NCBI RefSeq assembly: GCF_019645835.1
Contig: NZ_CP080998.1
Location: 4,216,001 to 4,280,000 of the forward strand
Direction of reading: 5' to 3'
Source: Mycolicibacterium holsaticum DSM 44478 = JCM 12374
GTDB taxonomy: Bacteria; Actinomycetota; Actinomycetes; Mycobacteriales; Mycobacteriaceae
Length of the DNA: 64,000 nucleotides
In this document: positions 38,632 to 46,821 of the stretch, piece by piece
How positions within the stretch are numbered: position 1 is the first letter of the stretch
Layout: every line of letters begins with the position of its first letter
The notes under the pieces: model-generated
What the model saw: only the letters and a program-made list of their open reading frames with translations
What the model was told of the DNA's origin: nothing
The model's database searches: none
Program-made: the position numbers and the translations under genes

Positions 38632-39672
38632 ATGCGCACAGGCATCTTCTTGGGTTACACGGACGGCTTCCTAGACGCGGTCGACCAGGTCGTCGAACTC
38701 GAGAAAGTGGGCGTCGACCTGGCCCTGGTGGCCGAGGCCTACTCATATGACGCGATCAGCCAGCTGGGTTTTCTGGCCGCGAGGACATCCCGGATCGAGC
38801 TGGGCACCGGCGTCGTCCCGATCTACATCCGCACGCCCACGCTGCTAGCGATGACGGCAGCGGGCCTCGATTACGTCTCCGGTGGCCGGTTCCGCCTGGG
38901 CATCGGCACCTCGGGTCCGCAGGTGATGGAGGGCTTCCACGGGGTGCCGTTCGACGCCCCGCTGGGCCGCACCCGCGAGGTGGTGGAGATCTGCAGGCAG
39001 GTCTGGCGCCGCGAGGACGTGCAGTACGACGGTAAGCACTACCAGATCCCGTTGCCCGCCGAGCAGGGCACCGGGTTGGGTAAGCCGTTACATTTGATCA
39101 ATCACCCCGTGCGCGACCGCATTCCAGTGACCATCGCCGCACTGGGCCCCAAGAACGTAGAGCTGACCGCGGAAATCGCCGAGGGTTGGCAACCGGTGTT
39201 CTTCTATCCGGAGAAGGCCGACGACGTCTGGGGCTCGTCGCTGCGCGCGGGTTTCGCCAAACGGGACCCCTCGCTGGGGCCGCTGGATGTGATGGTCAGC
39301 GCGACGCTGGCGATCGGCGATGATGTCGACGACCGATTGGCTTGGGCGAAACCACAATTGGCGCTCTATATCGGCGGCATGGGTGCACGTGGCCGCAACT
39401 TCTACCACAACCTGGCGACCCGTTACGGGTTCGGCGAAGTGGCCGACCACATTCAGGACCTCTACCTCGCGGGCAAGAAGACCGAAGCGATCAACGCGGT
39501 GCCCGACGAGTTGGTGCGTCACGTGTCACTGGTCGGGCCGCGCGGGTTCGTCAAGGAACGGCTCGCGGCATTTGCCGAGGCCGGCGTCACGACGATGCTG
39601 GTCCATCCGCTGGCCACCGACGCGCGCGAAACGGTGCGGTTCGTCGAGGAATTGCGCTCGCTGCTGCCGTAA
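38632..39672 (+). CDS. LLM-class (probably F420-dependent) oxidoreductase
   Basis: 346 residues of the luciferase-like barrel. Motifs VDLALVAEAYSYDAISQLGFLAARTSRIELGTGVVPIYIRTP and FRLGIGTSGPQVMEGFHG are typical of mycobacterial F420-dependent LLM enzymes; FMN use is possible. It may reduce or oxidise a small molecule with F420H2. ATG 38632 is supported by a leaderless promoter; TTG 38626 is an in-frame option. Confidence 0.88.
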   Translation: MRTGIFLGYTDGFLDAVDQVVELEKVGVDLALVAEAYSYDAISQLGFLAARTSRIELGTGVVPIYIRTPTLLAMTAAGLDYVSGGRFRLGIGTSGPQVMEGFHGVPFDAPLGRTREVVEICRQVWRREDVQYDGKHYQIPLPAEQGTGLGKPLHLINHPVRDRIPVTIAALGPKNVELTAEIAEGWQPVFFYPEKADDVWGSSLRAGFAKRDPSLGPLDVMVSATLAIGDDVDDRLAWAKPQLALYIGGMGARGRNFYHNLATRYGFGEVADHIQDLYLAGKKTEAINAVPDELVRHVSLVGPRGFVKERLAAFAEAGVTTMLVHPLATDARETVRFVEELRSLLP

Positions 39673-39701
39673 CCGATTAACCGAATCGGGCGACCTCCCT
39701 G

Positions 39702-39707
39702 TAGAGT
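39702..39707 (+). promoter_or_regulatory. -10 box of the DEAD-box helicase gene
   Basis: TAGAGT fits TANNNT. With a start near 39714 the message would have a leader of about 109 nt that contains two hairpins (39716-39744 and 39768-39783). Confidence 0.45.
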
Positions 39708-39713
39708 GGTGTC

Positions 39714-39822
39714 CAGCGGCATCTTCTGTTCTGCCTTTTGCCGCTTCTCGATCGTCATACCGAGCGCCGCGGAATTTTCCGCGCCGGGCAGGACGACCAT
39801 TCTAACTTTCTGGAGTTCTTAC
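39714..39822 (+). promoter_or_regulatory. Structured 5' leader of the DEAD-box helicase
   Basis: Stem 1: GCGGCA (39716-39721) with TGCCGC (39739-39744). Stem 2: CGCGGAA (39768-39774) with TTCCGCG (39777-39783). The AT-rich end (CATTCTAACTTTCTGGAG) leaves the ribosome site open. Helicase leaders often sense cold or helicase level; this role is inferred. Confidence 0.45.
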
Positions 39823-41124
39823 TTGTCTGCTCAAAACACCTGTGGCACAAGCGTGCCCACTTTCGCCGACCTTGGCCTTTCTGAAGCCGTCGTCAGCGTT
39901 CTCGCCGCCAACGGCGCCGAGACCCCGTTCCCGATCCAGGCGGCGACGCTGCCCGACTCACTGGCCGGCCGTGACGTCCTCGGCCGCGGTCGCACCGGAT
40001 CCGGTAAGACCTACGCGTTCCTGCTGCCGATGGTGACGAGGCTCACTGCGCAACGTGCCCAGCGGGTTTCCGGTCGTCCGCGGGCGCTCATCCTCGCGCC
40101 CACCCGCGAACTCGTCGCGCAGATCGCTGCGTCGCTGGCGCCGTTGGCCGCCGCGACGGACCTGCGCACCGTGACCATTTTCGGCGGTGTCGGACCGCAA
40201 CCGCAGATTTCCAAGCTGCGTGCGGGCGTCGACGTCGTTATCGCTTGCCCGGGCCGCCTGGAGGACCACGTCAAATCCGGCCACGCCGATCTGTCCGCCG
40301 TCGAGATCTCGATACTCGACGAGGCCGACCACATGGCCGATCTGGGGTTCCTGCCCCCGGTGAAGCGACTGCTCGACAAGACCCCGCGCGACGGGCAGCG
40401 GATGTTGTTCTCCGCCACCCTCGATGGCGGGGTGGACGTGCTGGTCAAGCGGTACCTGAACAACCCGGTGGTGCACAGCGTGGATTCAGTGGAGGCGCCC
40501 GTCACGGCCATGGAACATCATGTGCTGCACGTCGACAAGGCGGCGCGCGTCAACGTGCTGACCGATCTTGCCGCGTCGCCCGGTCGGACCATCGTGTTCG
40601 CCCGGACCAAACATGGCGCCAAAGCTCTTACCCGTCAGCTGAATTCGCGCGGTGTTCCCGCCGTCGAGTTGCACGGCAACCTGTCTCAGAACGCCCGCAC
40701 CCGCAACCTCGCGGCGTTCTCCGATGGTTCGGCGACGGTGATGGTGGCGACGGATATCGCGGCGCGGGGAATCCACGTCGACGACGTGAACCTGGTCGTA
40801 CACGCCGATCCCCCGGTTGAGCACAAGGCGTATCTGCACCGATCGGGCCGTACCGCACGCGCCGGAGCCGACGGCACGGTGGTGACGCTGATGCTCGACG
40901 ACCAGGTGTCAGACGTGCGCCAGCTCGTCCGTAAGGCGGGCGTGAAACCGACGATCACGCGGTTCAGCGGTGCATCGCACCCGGTGTTGCACGAAATCGC
41001 ACCGGGCGAGCGCACGTTCTCCCAGCCCCTGACAGCGAGTCGACCAGAGCCCACGGCGCCTCGGCGGCCACGTCGGCGTCGGCCGTCGCGACAGCGGCGC
41101 CCCGCGGCAGCCGCTGCCGGCTAG
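39823..41124 (+). CDS. DEAD-box RNA helicase
   Basis: 433 residues from TTG 39823, which follows GGAG by 7 nt; upstream frame to 39706 is leader. All helicase motifs are visible: Q motif FPIQAATLPDSLAG, Walker A GRTGSGKT, PTREL, GG, DEAD (ILDEADHM), SAT, and C-terminal motifs IVFARTKHGA, TDIAARGIH, HRSGRTARAG. The C-tail is Arg/Pro rich. It probably unwinds mRNA or assembles ribosomes, in the RhlE/CsdA type. Confidence 0.93.
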   Translation: MSAQNTCGTSVPTFADLGLSEAVVSVLAANGAETPFPIQAATLPDSLAGRDVLGRGRTGSGKTYAFLLPMVTRLTAQRAQRVSGRPRALILAPTRELVAQIAASLAPLAAATDLRTVTIFGGVGPQPQISKLRAGVDVVIACPGRLEDHVKSGHADLSAVEISILDEADHMADLGFLPPVKRLLDKTPRDGQRMLFSATLDGGVDVLVKRYLNNPVVHSVDSVEAPVTAMEHHVLHVDKAARVNVLTDLAASPGRTIVFARTKHGAKALTRQLNSRGVPAVELHGNLSQNARTRNLAAFSDGSATVMVATDIAARGIHVDDVNLVVHADPPVEHKAYLHRSGRTARAGADGTVVTLMLDDQVSDVRQLVRKAGVKPTITRFSGASHPVLHEIAPGERTFSQPLTASRPEPTAPRRPRRRRPSRQRRPAAAAAG

Positions 41125-41212
41125 GGCGCTTCCGCCCACCCGTGGACATCACGGGTCCCGCGGTTCAGACTAGGTTCGTGCACGCCCGACCGGTAAGTGA
41201 TTCGGCGCTACG

Positions 41213-41935
41213 GTGACCGTTGACCAGCGGGTGCCGTCGGTGCTCGTGTTCGACGTCAATGAGACGTTGCTCGACCTGGACACGCTGAAGCCGTATTTCG
41301 CGCGGCTGTTCGGCGATGAATCGATGCAGCGCGCCTGGTTCGGCGAACTGGTGACGTACTCGATGGCGGCGACGTTGGCGGGCTATTACACCGACTTCTT
41401 CACCCTGGGGCGCGCCGTTCTCGACATGCTGGCCGATATCCGTGGGATCGACGTCACCGATGCCGACCGCGAAGAGCTGGTCGATGCCATGCAGACGATG
41501 CCCGCGCATCCGGACGTCGCACCGGGTCTGCAGCGGCTGCTTGACCTCGGGTACCGACTCGCGACGCTGACCAATTCGCCGCCGCGGCAGCAGGGCCCAT
41601 CGCCGCTGGAAACTGCCGGCCTCGGAGCGTATTTCGAGCGCCGACTCAGCGTGGACGCGTTGCGTGTCTTCAAGCCGTGCCCCGAACTGTACAGGGATGC
41701 GGCGCGGCAGTTGGGCGTCGGAGTTTCGGATTGCATGATGGTTGCCGCTCATATGTGGGATCTCATCGGCGCCCGGGCCGCCGGTTTCAGCGCCGCGCTG
41801 ATCACCCGAACGGGCAACGCGCCGTTGCCGGCGCCCGGCTTACCGCTGCCCACGCTGATCGCGTCGGACATCGAGCAGCTAGCCATTGAACTGGACAATC
41901 GCCGGAAATCTTCGAACGCACCGGACGCGGTGTAG
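41213..41935 (+). CDS. Haloacid-dehalogenase type II-like hydrolase
   Basis: 240 residues of the HAD fold. Motif I VFDVNETLLD holds the nucleophile Asp and the acid Asn-Glu-Thr segment, motif II TNSPP, motif III Lys in FKPCPELY, and VAAHMWDLIGARAAGF the C-terminal acidic site, as in type II (S)-2-haloacid dehalogenases. Such proteins may act on other small acids. The GTG start has no strong ribosome site. It is convergent with the fused TetR gene (39 bp apart). Confidence 0.85.
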   Translation: MTVDQRVPSVLVFDVNETLLDLDTLKPYFARLFGDESMQRAWFGELVTYSMAATLAGYYTDFFTLGRAVLDMLADIRGIDVTDADREELVDAMQTMPAHPDVAPGLQRLLDLGYRLATLTNSPPRQQGPSPLETAGLGAYFERRLSVDALRVFKPCPELYRDAARQLGVGVSDCMMVAAHMWDLIGARAAGFSAALITRTGNAPLPAPGLPLPTLIASDIEQLAIELDNRRKSSNAPDAV

Positions 41936-41974
41936 CAGATTTCATGCGCAGGCCGGCTGCTGCCGAAGTGTCCG

Positions 41975-43333
41975 TCAGCGCTTGGCTTTTGATCGAGATA
42001 CCTTGCGGACGGCTCGTTTTCGCGGCACCGGTTGAAACGAGGCGACGTAGTCGACAGCCGCGTCGACCACCGCTCGGAAGGGGTCGGCCGACTTCGTCAT
42101 GTGGGTCAACATGGTGCCGCCCTGATGGGCGCCGACAAGCGCTACCGCGAGATGCCGTGGATGCGCATCGGGGCACAACTCTCCGCTTGCACGCATCGCG
42201 GTGAGGCCATCTTCGAACAGCTGCAGCCAGCGGTCATAGCCGACTGCCAGATCGTCGAGGAGCAGATCGTCTGCTTCCAGCAGTTCGCCGGCCAACGAGC
42301 CGTAAACGCAACCGTTTTCGAGATAACAAGATCCCGACTCCTGCCAGCACAACTCGGCCCATCTGCGCAGGGCAGGCAACGTGTCCAGGCGACGTAGTTC
42401 GGGCTGGGTGTGAAACTCCTCGACACACCTTCTGCGCGCCGCGATGACCTGGCGGGTCAGGTCGTGCTTGTCGGTGAAATAGTGTGACAGCTGCGATCCG
42501 CTCACGCCGACGTGCCTGCGCACGTCGATCAAGCTCGTGCCGCGCACACCGCGCTGGAGTATCAATTCGGCCGCGCCGTCGACGATGCGGGCACGGGTAG
42601 CCATGCCTTTACTGGTGTATCGCGCGTCGCCGGGCTCAGTATCGGCGGCTGGGTCAACGGGTCGACGGCGGCGTCGACGCGGGGGGCGGGGAACTCGCTC
42701 GGCCGGGTCGACGGCGAACAAGCGCAGGTAGTTGACGATGAACCGGGTCATATCGGCCAGCGGCCACGATTGGCGGTATGCGAAGGCGAGGGTGCCCGCA
42801 CCCTGGTGACCAGCCACCACCACCAACGCCAACTGCCGCGGTTCGGCGGCGCTGACGAGGACACCGCGGTCCTTCATCCGCTGAAAAGACTCGGTGAGTA
42901 GATCGACCCAACGCCAGTACCCGTTGGCGAAGGTTCGACGTGTCTCATCGTCGGACTTGGCCAGTTGACCGGCCAGCGTGTGATAGGTGGGCGTACTCCG
43001 GTAGCCGATCTTGCGGAGGTACCTCATGTTCAGATCGGCCCAGTGTTCCCAGTCGGTGAACGTATCGAGGCCATGCAACGCGGGTTGGCGGTGAAAGTCG
43101 AGCACCACCTCGATCTGGCGTTCCAACACCGCGCGGATCAGCGACTGCCTGTCGTCAAAGTAGTGCGAGAGCTGCGACCCGCTGACCGAGGCCGCCTGGC
43201 GCACCTTCTCGTTGCTAAATCCGGTGAGGCCCTCGGACAGGATGACCTCGGCGGCCGCGCGCAGGATTCGCTCTCGGGTGGCAAGCCCTTTCGTGGTGAA
43301 TGCCTGAGTACCAGAAGAGTCCGCGGCGCCCAT
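41975..43333 (-). CDS. Fused double TetR-family repressor
   Basis: 452 residues carrying two complete TetR units. Unit 1 HTH at about 14-66 has ATRERILRAAAEVILSEG and SGSQLSHYF (51-59); unit 2 HTH at about 240-293 has ATRARIVDGAAELILQRG and the same SGSQLSHYF (278-286). Each is followed by its own ligand domain (about 70-206 and 300-440), joined by an Arg/Pro linker. TetR repressors normally dimerise; this chain should bind a palindrome as one molecule. Identical recognition helices imply a symmetric site, as found at TGGG-N8-CCCA. The -10 TAGACT at 43343-43348 is 9 nt before ATG 43333. Confidence 0.9.
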   Translation of the reverse strand: MGAADSSGTQAFTTKGLATRERILRAAAEVILSEGLTGFSNEKVRQAASVSGSQLSHYFDDRQSLIRAVLERQIEVVLDFHRQPALHGLDTFTDWEHWADLNMRYLRKIGYRSTPTYHTLAGQLAKSDDETRRTFANGYWRWVDLLTESFQRMKDRGVLVSAAEPRQLALVVVAGHQGAGTLAFAYRQSWPLADMTRFIVNYLRLFAVDPAERVPRPPRRRRRRPVDPAADTEPGDARYTSKGMATRARIVDGAAELILQRGVRGTSLIDVRRHVGVSGSQLSHYFTDKHDLTRQVIAARRRCVEEFHTQPELRRLDTLPALRRWAELCWQESGSCYLENGCVYGSLAGELLEADDLLLDDLAVGYDRWLQLFEDGLTAMRASGELCPDAHPRHLAVALVGAHQGGTMLTHMTKSADPFRAVVDAAVDYVASFQPVPRKRAVRKVSRSKAKR

Positions 43334-43342
43334 TTGTCCACC

Positions 43343-43384
43343 AGTCTACCGGGGCGCTTCCGAAAAAATGGGCTGGCTAGCCCA
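43343..43384 (-). promoter_or_regulatory. Promoter and self-operator of the fused TetR gene
   Basis: Operator TGGG-CTGGCTAG-CCCA at 43369-43384 lies just upstream of the minus-strand -10 TAGACT (43343-43348), over the -35 area, so the regulator may repress itself. Flanks are less AT-rich than in the other four copies. Confidence 0.6.
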
Positions 43385-43473
43385 GCCAGTTCCGCCCTGG
43401 CGCCCTTGGACGGGCCCGGTTGCTGCTGTCTAGCGCATGTTGTCGCGCAGGCTTTGGACCGTACCGCAGGGTG

Positions 43474-44370
43474 TCACCGACCGACCGAACTCGCCGCTAC
43501 GGGCGTGCGCAGCGCATCGGCGAGAAATGCACGGATGTGGCCGGTCACGTCATCGAGTGCCGTTTCAAGCAGGAAATGGCCGCCGTCGATCAGATGGATT
43601 TCGGCGTCGGGCAGGTCTGTCCTGAACGCCTCAGCACCCGCGGGGCCGAAAATCTGGTCGCCACGGCCCCACACCGCCAGCAGCGGCACACCGGTCCGCC
43701 GAAAGTATTCGTGAACCTTGGGGTACATAGGGGAATTCGTCGCATAGTCGCGAAACAGTGCCAACTGCACCTCGTCGTTGCCTGGCCGTGACAGCAAGGC
43801 ATAGTCGTGAACCCACGTTTCCGGGTCGACCAGGCTCGCGTCGTCGACGCCCGTGAGATATTGCCAACGGGTAGCCTCCAGGCTGAAGAACTGGCGCACG
43901 GCGGCTTCGGCTACCGGGCTCGGGTCAGACTGGTAGTCCCACACCGTCCTCCAGAAGTCCTCTACGAATCCGGCGTCGTAGGCATTGCCGTTCTGGCTGA
44001 CGATGGCGGTAACGGCATCGGGGTCGGCCAACGCCAGCCGCCATCCGATCGGAGCGCCGTAATCCTGGACGTACATCGCGTATGTCTGCACGCCCAACGC
44101 TCTCAACAGCCCTGCCGTCAAAGCGCTCAACGCATCGAACGTGTACTGGAAGCTGTCAGCAGACGGCGCGTCCGACAGGCCGAAGCCCAGATGGTCCGGT
44201 GCGATCACGTGATACCGGTCGGCCAAGACAGGGATGAGATGGCGAAACATGTATGAGCTCGTGGGAAATCCATGTAAGAGAACAATTGCCGGCGCGTGAG
44301 CGTCACCGGCCTCTCGATAGAACAACCGGTGTCCATCGACGGTGACATATCGGTGGTGAACGACGGCCAT
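43474..44370 (-). CDS. Alpha/beta hydrolase with Asp nucleophile (epoxide-hydrolase type)
   Basis: 298 residues. Oxyanion HGFPTSSYMF, nucleophile elbow VQDYGAPIGW with Asp in the nucleophile position, acid WGRGDQIF, and His in IDGGHFLLE. Asp nucleophiles mark epoxide hydrolases, haloalkane and fluoroacetate dehalogenases. The halide-binding Asn-Trp pair of haloalkane dehalogenases is Phe and Tyr here, so dehalogenation of haloalkanes is unlikely. ATG 44370 has GGAGG. Divergent from the MOSC-reductase with two operator copies between. Confidence 0.88.
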   Translation of the reverse strand: MAVVHHRYVTVDGHRLFYREAGDAHAPAIVLLHGFPTSSYMFRHLIPVLADRYHVIAPDHLGFGLSDAPSADSFQYTFDALSALTAGLLRALGVQTYAMYVQDYGAPIGWRLALADPDAVTAIVSQNGNAYDAGFVEDFWRTVWDYQSDPSPVAEAAVRQFFSLEATRWQYLTGVDDASLVDPETWVHDYALLSRPGNDEVQLALFRDYATNSPMYPKVHEYFRRTGVPLLAVWGRGDQIFGPAGAEAFRTDLPDAEIHLIDGGHFLLETALDDVTGHIRAFLADALRTPVAASSVGR

Positions 44371-44398
44371 GACAAACCTCCAGAACGGCAATATGCCA

Positions 44399-44425
44399 AC
44401 GCTAGATTTTGGGTCGGTGCGCCCA
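44399..44425 (-). promoter_or_regulatory. Operator copy and -10 of the hydrolase promoter
   Basis: TGGG-TCGGTGCG-CCCA at 44410-44425 with AT flank (TTTTGGG on one side). A minus-strand TAGCGT (44399-44404) follows it, so bound repressor would sit between -35 and -10. Confidence 0.55.
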
Positions 44426-44486
44426 GTATGCGCGCGATCTGCCCCAAGCGCTAGTCCGTATCGGCTGAACGGCCGAGTTTTTCGTA

Positions 44487-44530
44487 TTGACCGCATGCCC
44501 TGGCGGTGCAATATTGGGATGCATCACCCA
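44487..44530 (+). promoter_or_regulatory. Promoter and operator of the MOSC-reductase gene
   Basis: TTGACC (44487-44492), 17-bp spacer, AATATT (44510-44515). The operator TGGG-ATGCATCA-CCCA (44515-44530, TATTGGG and CCCAAAA flanks) overlaps the end of the -10 and the start point. Confidence 0.65.
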
Positions 44531-44588
44531 AAACGGGGCAACTCGGTGTCCCGCTCGAACCCGAACCGACGAGACCGAAGGGAAACGG

Positions 44589-46277
44589 GTGGCGAAGCTG
44601 GTCTCAGCCAACGTCGGCCTACCCCGGGATGTTCCCTGGCAGGGCGGGCTTGTGCGTACCGCAATCTTCAAAACCCCGGTGGAGGGCCCCGTGCTGGTGC
44701 GGCGGCTCAATGTCGATGGCGATGCGCAGGGCGACCTCAACGGCCACGGTGGGGTGAACCGCGCCGTGATGGTGTATCAGACCGAGGCATACGATTACTG
44801 GCGCGCAAAGCTGGGCCGCGATGACCTCCGTCCGGGTGAGTTCGGTGAGAACTTCACCGTGACGGGCCTGGCCGACGACACCGTCTGCATCGGGGACCGC
44901 TACCGAATCGGCGCGGCCGAGTTCGAGGTCACTCAGCCGCGCGTCACCTGCTTTCGCGTCGGCTTGCGTTTGGGCGTGCCCGACATGGCCCAGCTGCTGG
45001 TGGCCCACCGTCGGCCAGGCTTCTACTTTCGTGTGCTGACCGAAGGTCACGTGTGTGCCGGCGACCCGATCGTGCAGACCCGTCGTGGTCCACACCAACT
45101 CTCCGTTGCCGAGGTCGACGCGCTGCTGTATCTACCAAACCCGGATCGGCGGTGCCTTGAGCAGGCAGTCGACAATCCGGCGCTGAGCCCAGGATGGGTC
45201 GAGTCTTTCCGAGATCTGCTGGCGTCGCGTCCCAGCGCCAATGCCATCTCCTGGCAAGGCTTTCGCCCTCTGCGCATCGCTGCGACTCGGCGCGAGGCCG
45301 CCGAGGTGATGTCGCTGGAGTTGGCCGCCGACGAGCCACTCGCACCGGCACTGCCCGGCCAGTACCTGACGCTGCGGGTCTCGGCGGCGGGTGACCCGGC
45401 TCCACTGCGCAGCTATTCACTGTCCGGGGCGCCCACCGCGGGGGTCTACCGGATCAGCGTGAAACGCGACAGGCTCGGGCAGGTGAGCCGATGGCTGCAC
45501 GACAACGCCACGGTCACACTCAGCGTGGAGGCCGCCGCTCCGCGCGGCGACTTCTATCTCACCGAGGACGACAATCCCGTCGTCCTGCTGTCTGCCGGTA
45601 TCGGCGTCACGCCCCTCTTGGCCATGTTGCATCACTTGGCAGCAACCGGCAGCACTCGAGAGGTCTGCTGGATCCACACCACCCGTGGCGCCGCCACGCA
45701 TGCGTTCGCCGACGAAGTGAGCACGCTCATCGACGCTCTGCCCGCTGCCGAAGAACACATCTTCTACACCGGCGGTTCCGGGCATCGCCTGGACCAGGCC
45801 ACGATCACGGGCATGGGATTGCCGCGTGACGCGACCGTATATCTCTGTGGCCCTGCCCGATTCATGCAGGACATGCAACACGCACTCACCGCATCGGGGA
45901 CTTCGCCCCGCGCCATCCGCACCGAGCTGTTCGGTGCGCGCTCACCCATCAACCCCGGCGCCGTGACCGCCGGACCGCAGATCCATCCCCATCCCCATCC
46001 CCCTGCAGGGCCCGCCGGCATCGGCCCGACCGTGACATTCGCGCGGTCAGGCCTGACGGTGGCGTGGTCGCCGAGGTTCCGCACCCTGCTCGAGTTGTCC
46101 GAGGCATGCGACATCGCGACGCGGTACTCCTGCCGCAGCGGCGTCTGCCACACCTGCGCGACCGCTGTCGTGGCAGGTGGTCTGGATTACGTCAGCACAC
46201 CGTTGAACCTGCCCGCCGACGGGGAAGCGCTGATCTGCTGTGCCGCGCCACGCGGCGATCTTGTGCTCGACCTGTAA
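44589..46277 (+). CDS. MOSC-ferredoxin reductase-ferredoxin fusion protein
   Basis: 562 residues in three parts. Residues about 1-200: YiiM-type MOSC domain (NGHGGVNRAVMVYQTEAYDYW, Cys in RVTCFRVGLRLG), which binds a sulfur or molybdenum cofactor-type ligand. About 230-455: FNR-type FAD/NAD reductase (RSYSLSG, GIGVTPLLAMLHH, YLCGPARFM). About 475-562: plant-type [2Fe-2S] ferredoxin (CRSGVCHTC and a last Cys in ALICCAAP). It should move electrons from NAD(P)H to the MOSC-bound substrate. GTG 44589 has GAAGGGA upstream. Confidence 0.9.
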   Translation: MAKLVSANVGLPRDVPWQGGLVRTAIFKTPVEGPVLVRRLNVDGDAQGDLNGHGGVNRAVMVYQTEAYDYWRAKLGRDDLRPGEFGENFTVTGLADDTVCIGDRYRIGAAEFEVTQPRVTCFRVGLRLGVPDMAQLLVAHRRPGFYFRVLTEGHVCAGDPIVQTRRGPHQLSVAEVDALLYLPNPDRRCLEQAVDNPALSPGWVESFRDLLASRPSANAISWQGFRPLRIAATRREAAEVMSLELAADEPLAPALPGQYLTLRVSAAGDPAPLRSYSLSGAPTAGVYRISVKRDRLGQVSRWLHDNATVTLSVEAAAPRGDFYLTEDDNPVVLLSAGIGVTPLLAMLHHLAATGSTREVCWIHTTRGAATHAFADEVSTLIDALPAAEEHIFYTGGSGHRLDQATITGMGLPRDATVYLCGPARFMQDMQHALTASGTSPRAIRTELFGARSPINPGAVTAGPQIHPHPHPPAGPAGIGPTVTFARSGLTVAWSPRFRTLLELSEACDIATRYSCRSGVCHTCATAVVAGGLDYVSTPLNLPADGEALICCAAPRGDLVLDL

Positions 46278-46659
46278 CTGCCCTGCGTCATCACGACGCC
46301 CGGGTGAGGCCAAACGCGTTGGCCGAAATGAAAATACGTGTGTCGAACCCACGGCCAGCTGCCGACCTCGGCGGTTTCAGTCGACGAAGTCGGACCTCGG
46401 CGAGGCGGGCAGTCGGATGACCTGCAATTTTGGGTCTCATGACCCAAAGGATGAGATCGTCGAGGATATTACTCGGCCAAAAGGCTGGCGCATCGGTACT
46501 CGATCGGCCTATATTGGGTCGAACAGCCCAATATGATCGTCCTGGTGCTTGGCGATGCCTCCCGTTGGCCGACCGAATGTATCGGCGGAGGGACCGTCTC
46601 ACCGCTAGGTCGGCATGCACGTCTTTCTGCAAGAAGCAGTACGCCTCAAAGGAGCAGAC
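46278..46659. promoter_or_regulatory. Control region with two operator copies ahead of the DUF427 operon
   Basis: TGGG-TCTCATGA-CCCA at 46431-46446 (TTTTGGG/CCCAAAG flanks) and TGGG-TCGAACAG-CCCA at 46515-46530 (TATTGGG/CCCAATA flanks). TATATT at 46510-46515 can be the -10. No other coding region is evident before 46660. Confidence 0.6.
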
Positions 46660-46809
46660 ATGACGACCAGCGCTAGCCGATCCGAGCTTCGGGGACTTCC
46701 ATCCAGGTCATCGGTGGACACGGCCGCCGCGGTATTGATTCGTCGACGGCGATGTCAGATCTCCGTGCTCCGCTCCGAAGTTCGTGGTTTCGACCGTATT
46801 TCGTCATGA
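46660..46809 (+). CDS. Small Arg-rich ORF ahead of the DUF427 gene
   Basis: 49 codons from ATG 46660, with an excellent AAAGGAG ribosome site 6 nt upstream and a stop 12 nt before the DUF427 start. Contains VLIRRRRCQISVL and two similar segments (SRSELRGL, LRSEVRGF). Codon bias is only moderately coding-like, so it may be a regulatory upstream ORF instead of a protein gene. No family recognised. Confidence 0.4.
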   Translation: MTTSASRSELRGLPSRSSVDTAAAVLIRRRRCQISVLRSEVRGFDRISS

Positions 46810-46821
46810 AGGGATATTGCG

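Noticed and set aside
43474..44370. Haloalkane dehalogenase
   Set aside because: The Asp nucleophile is present but the halide-binding Asn and Trp positions are Phe and Tyr, so only a general Asp-nucleophile hydrolase is claimed.
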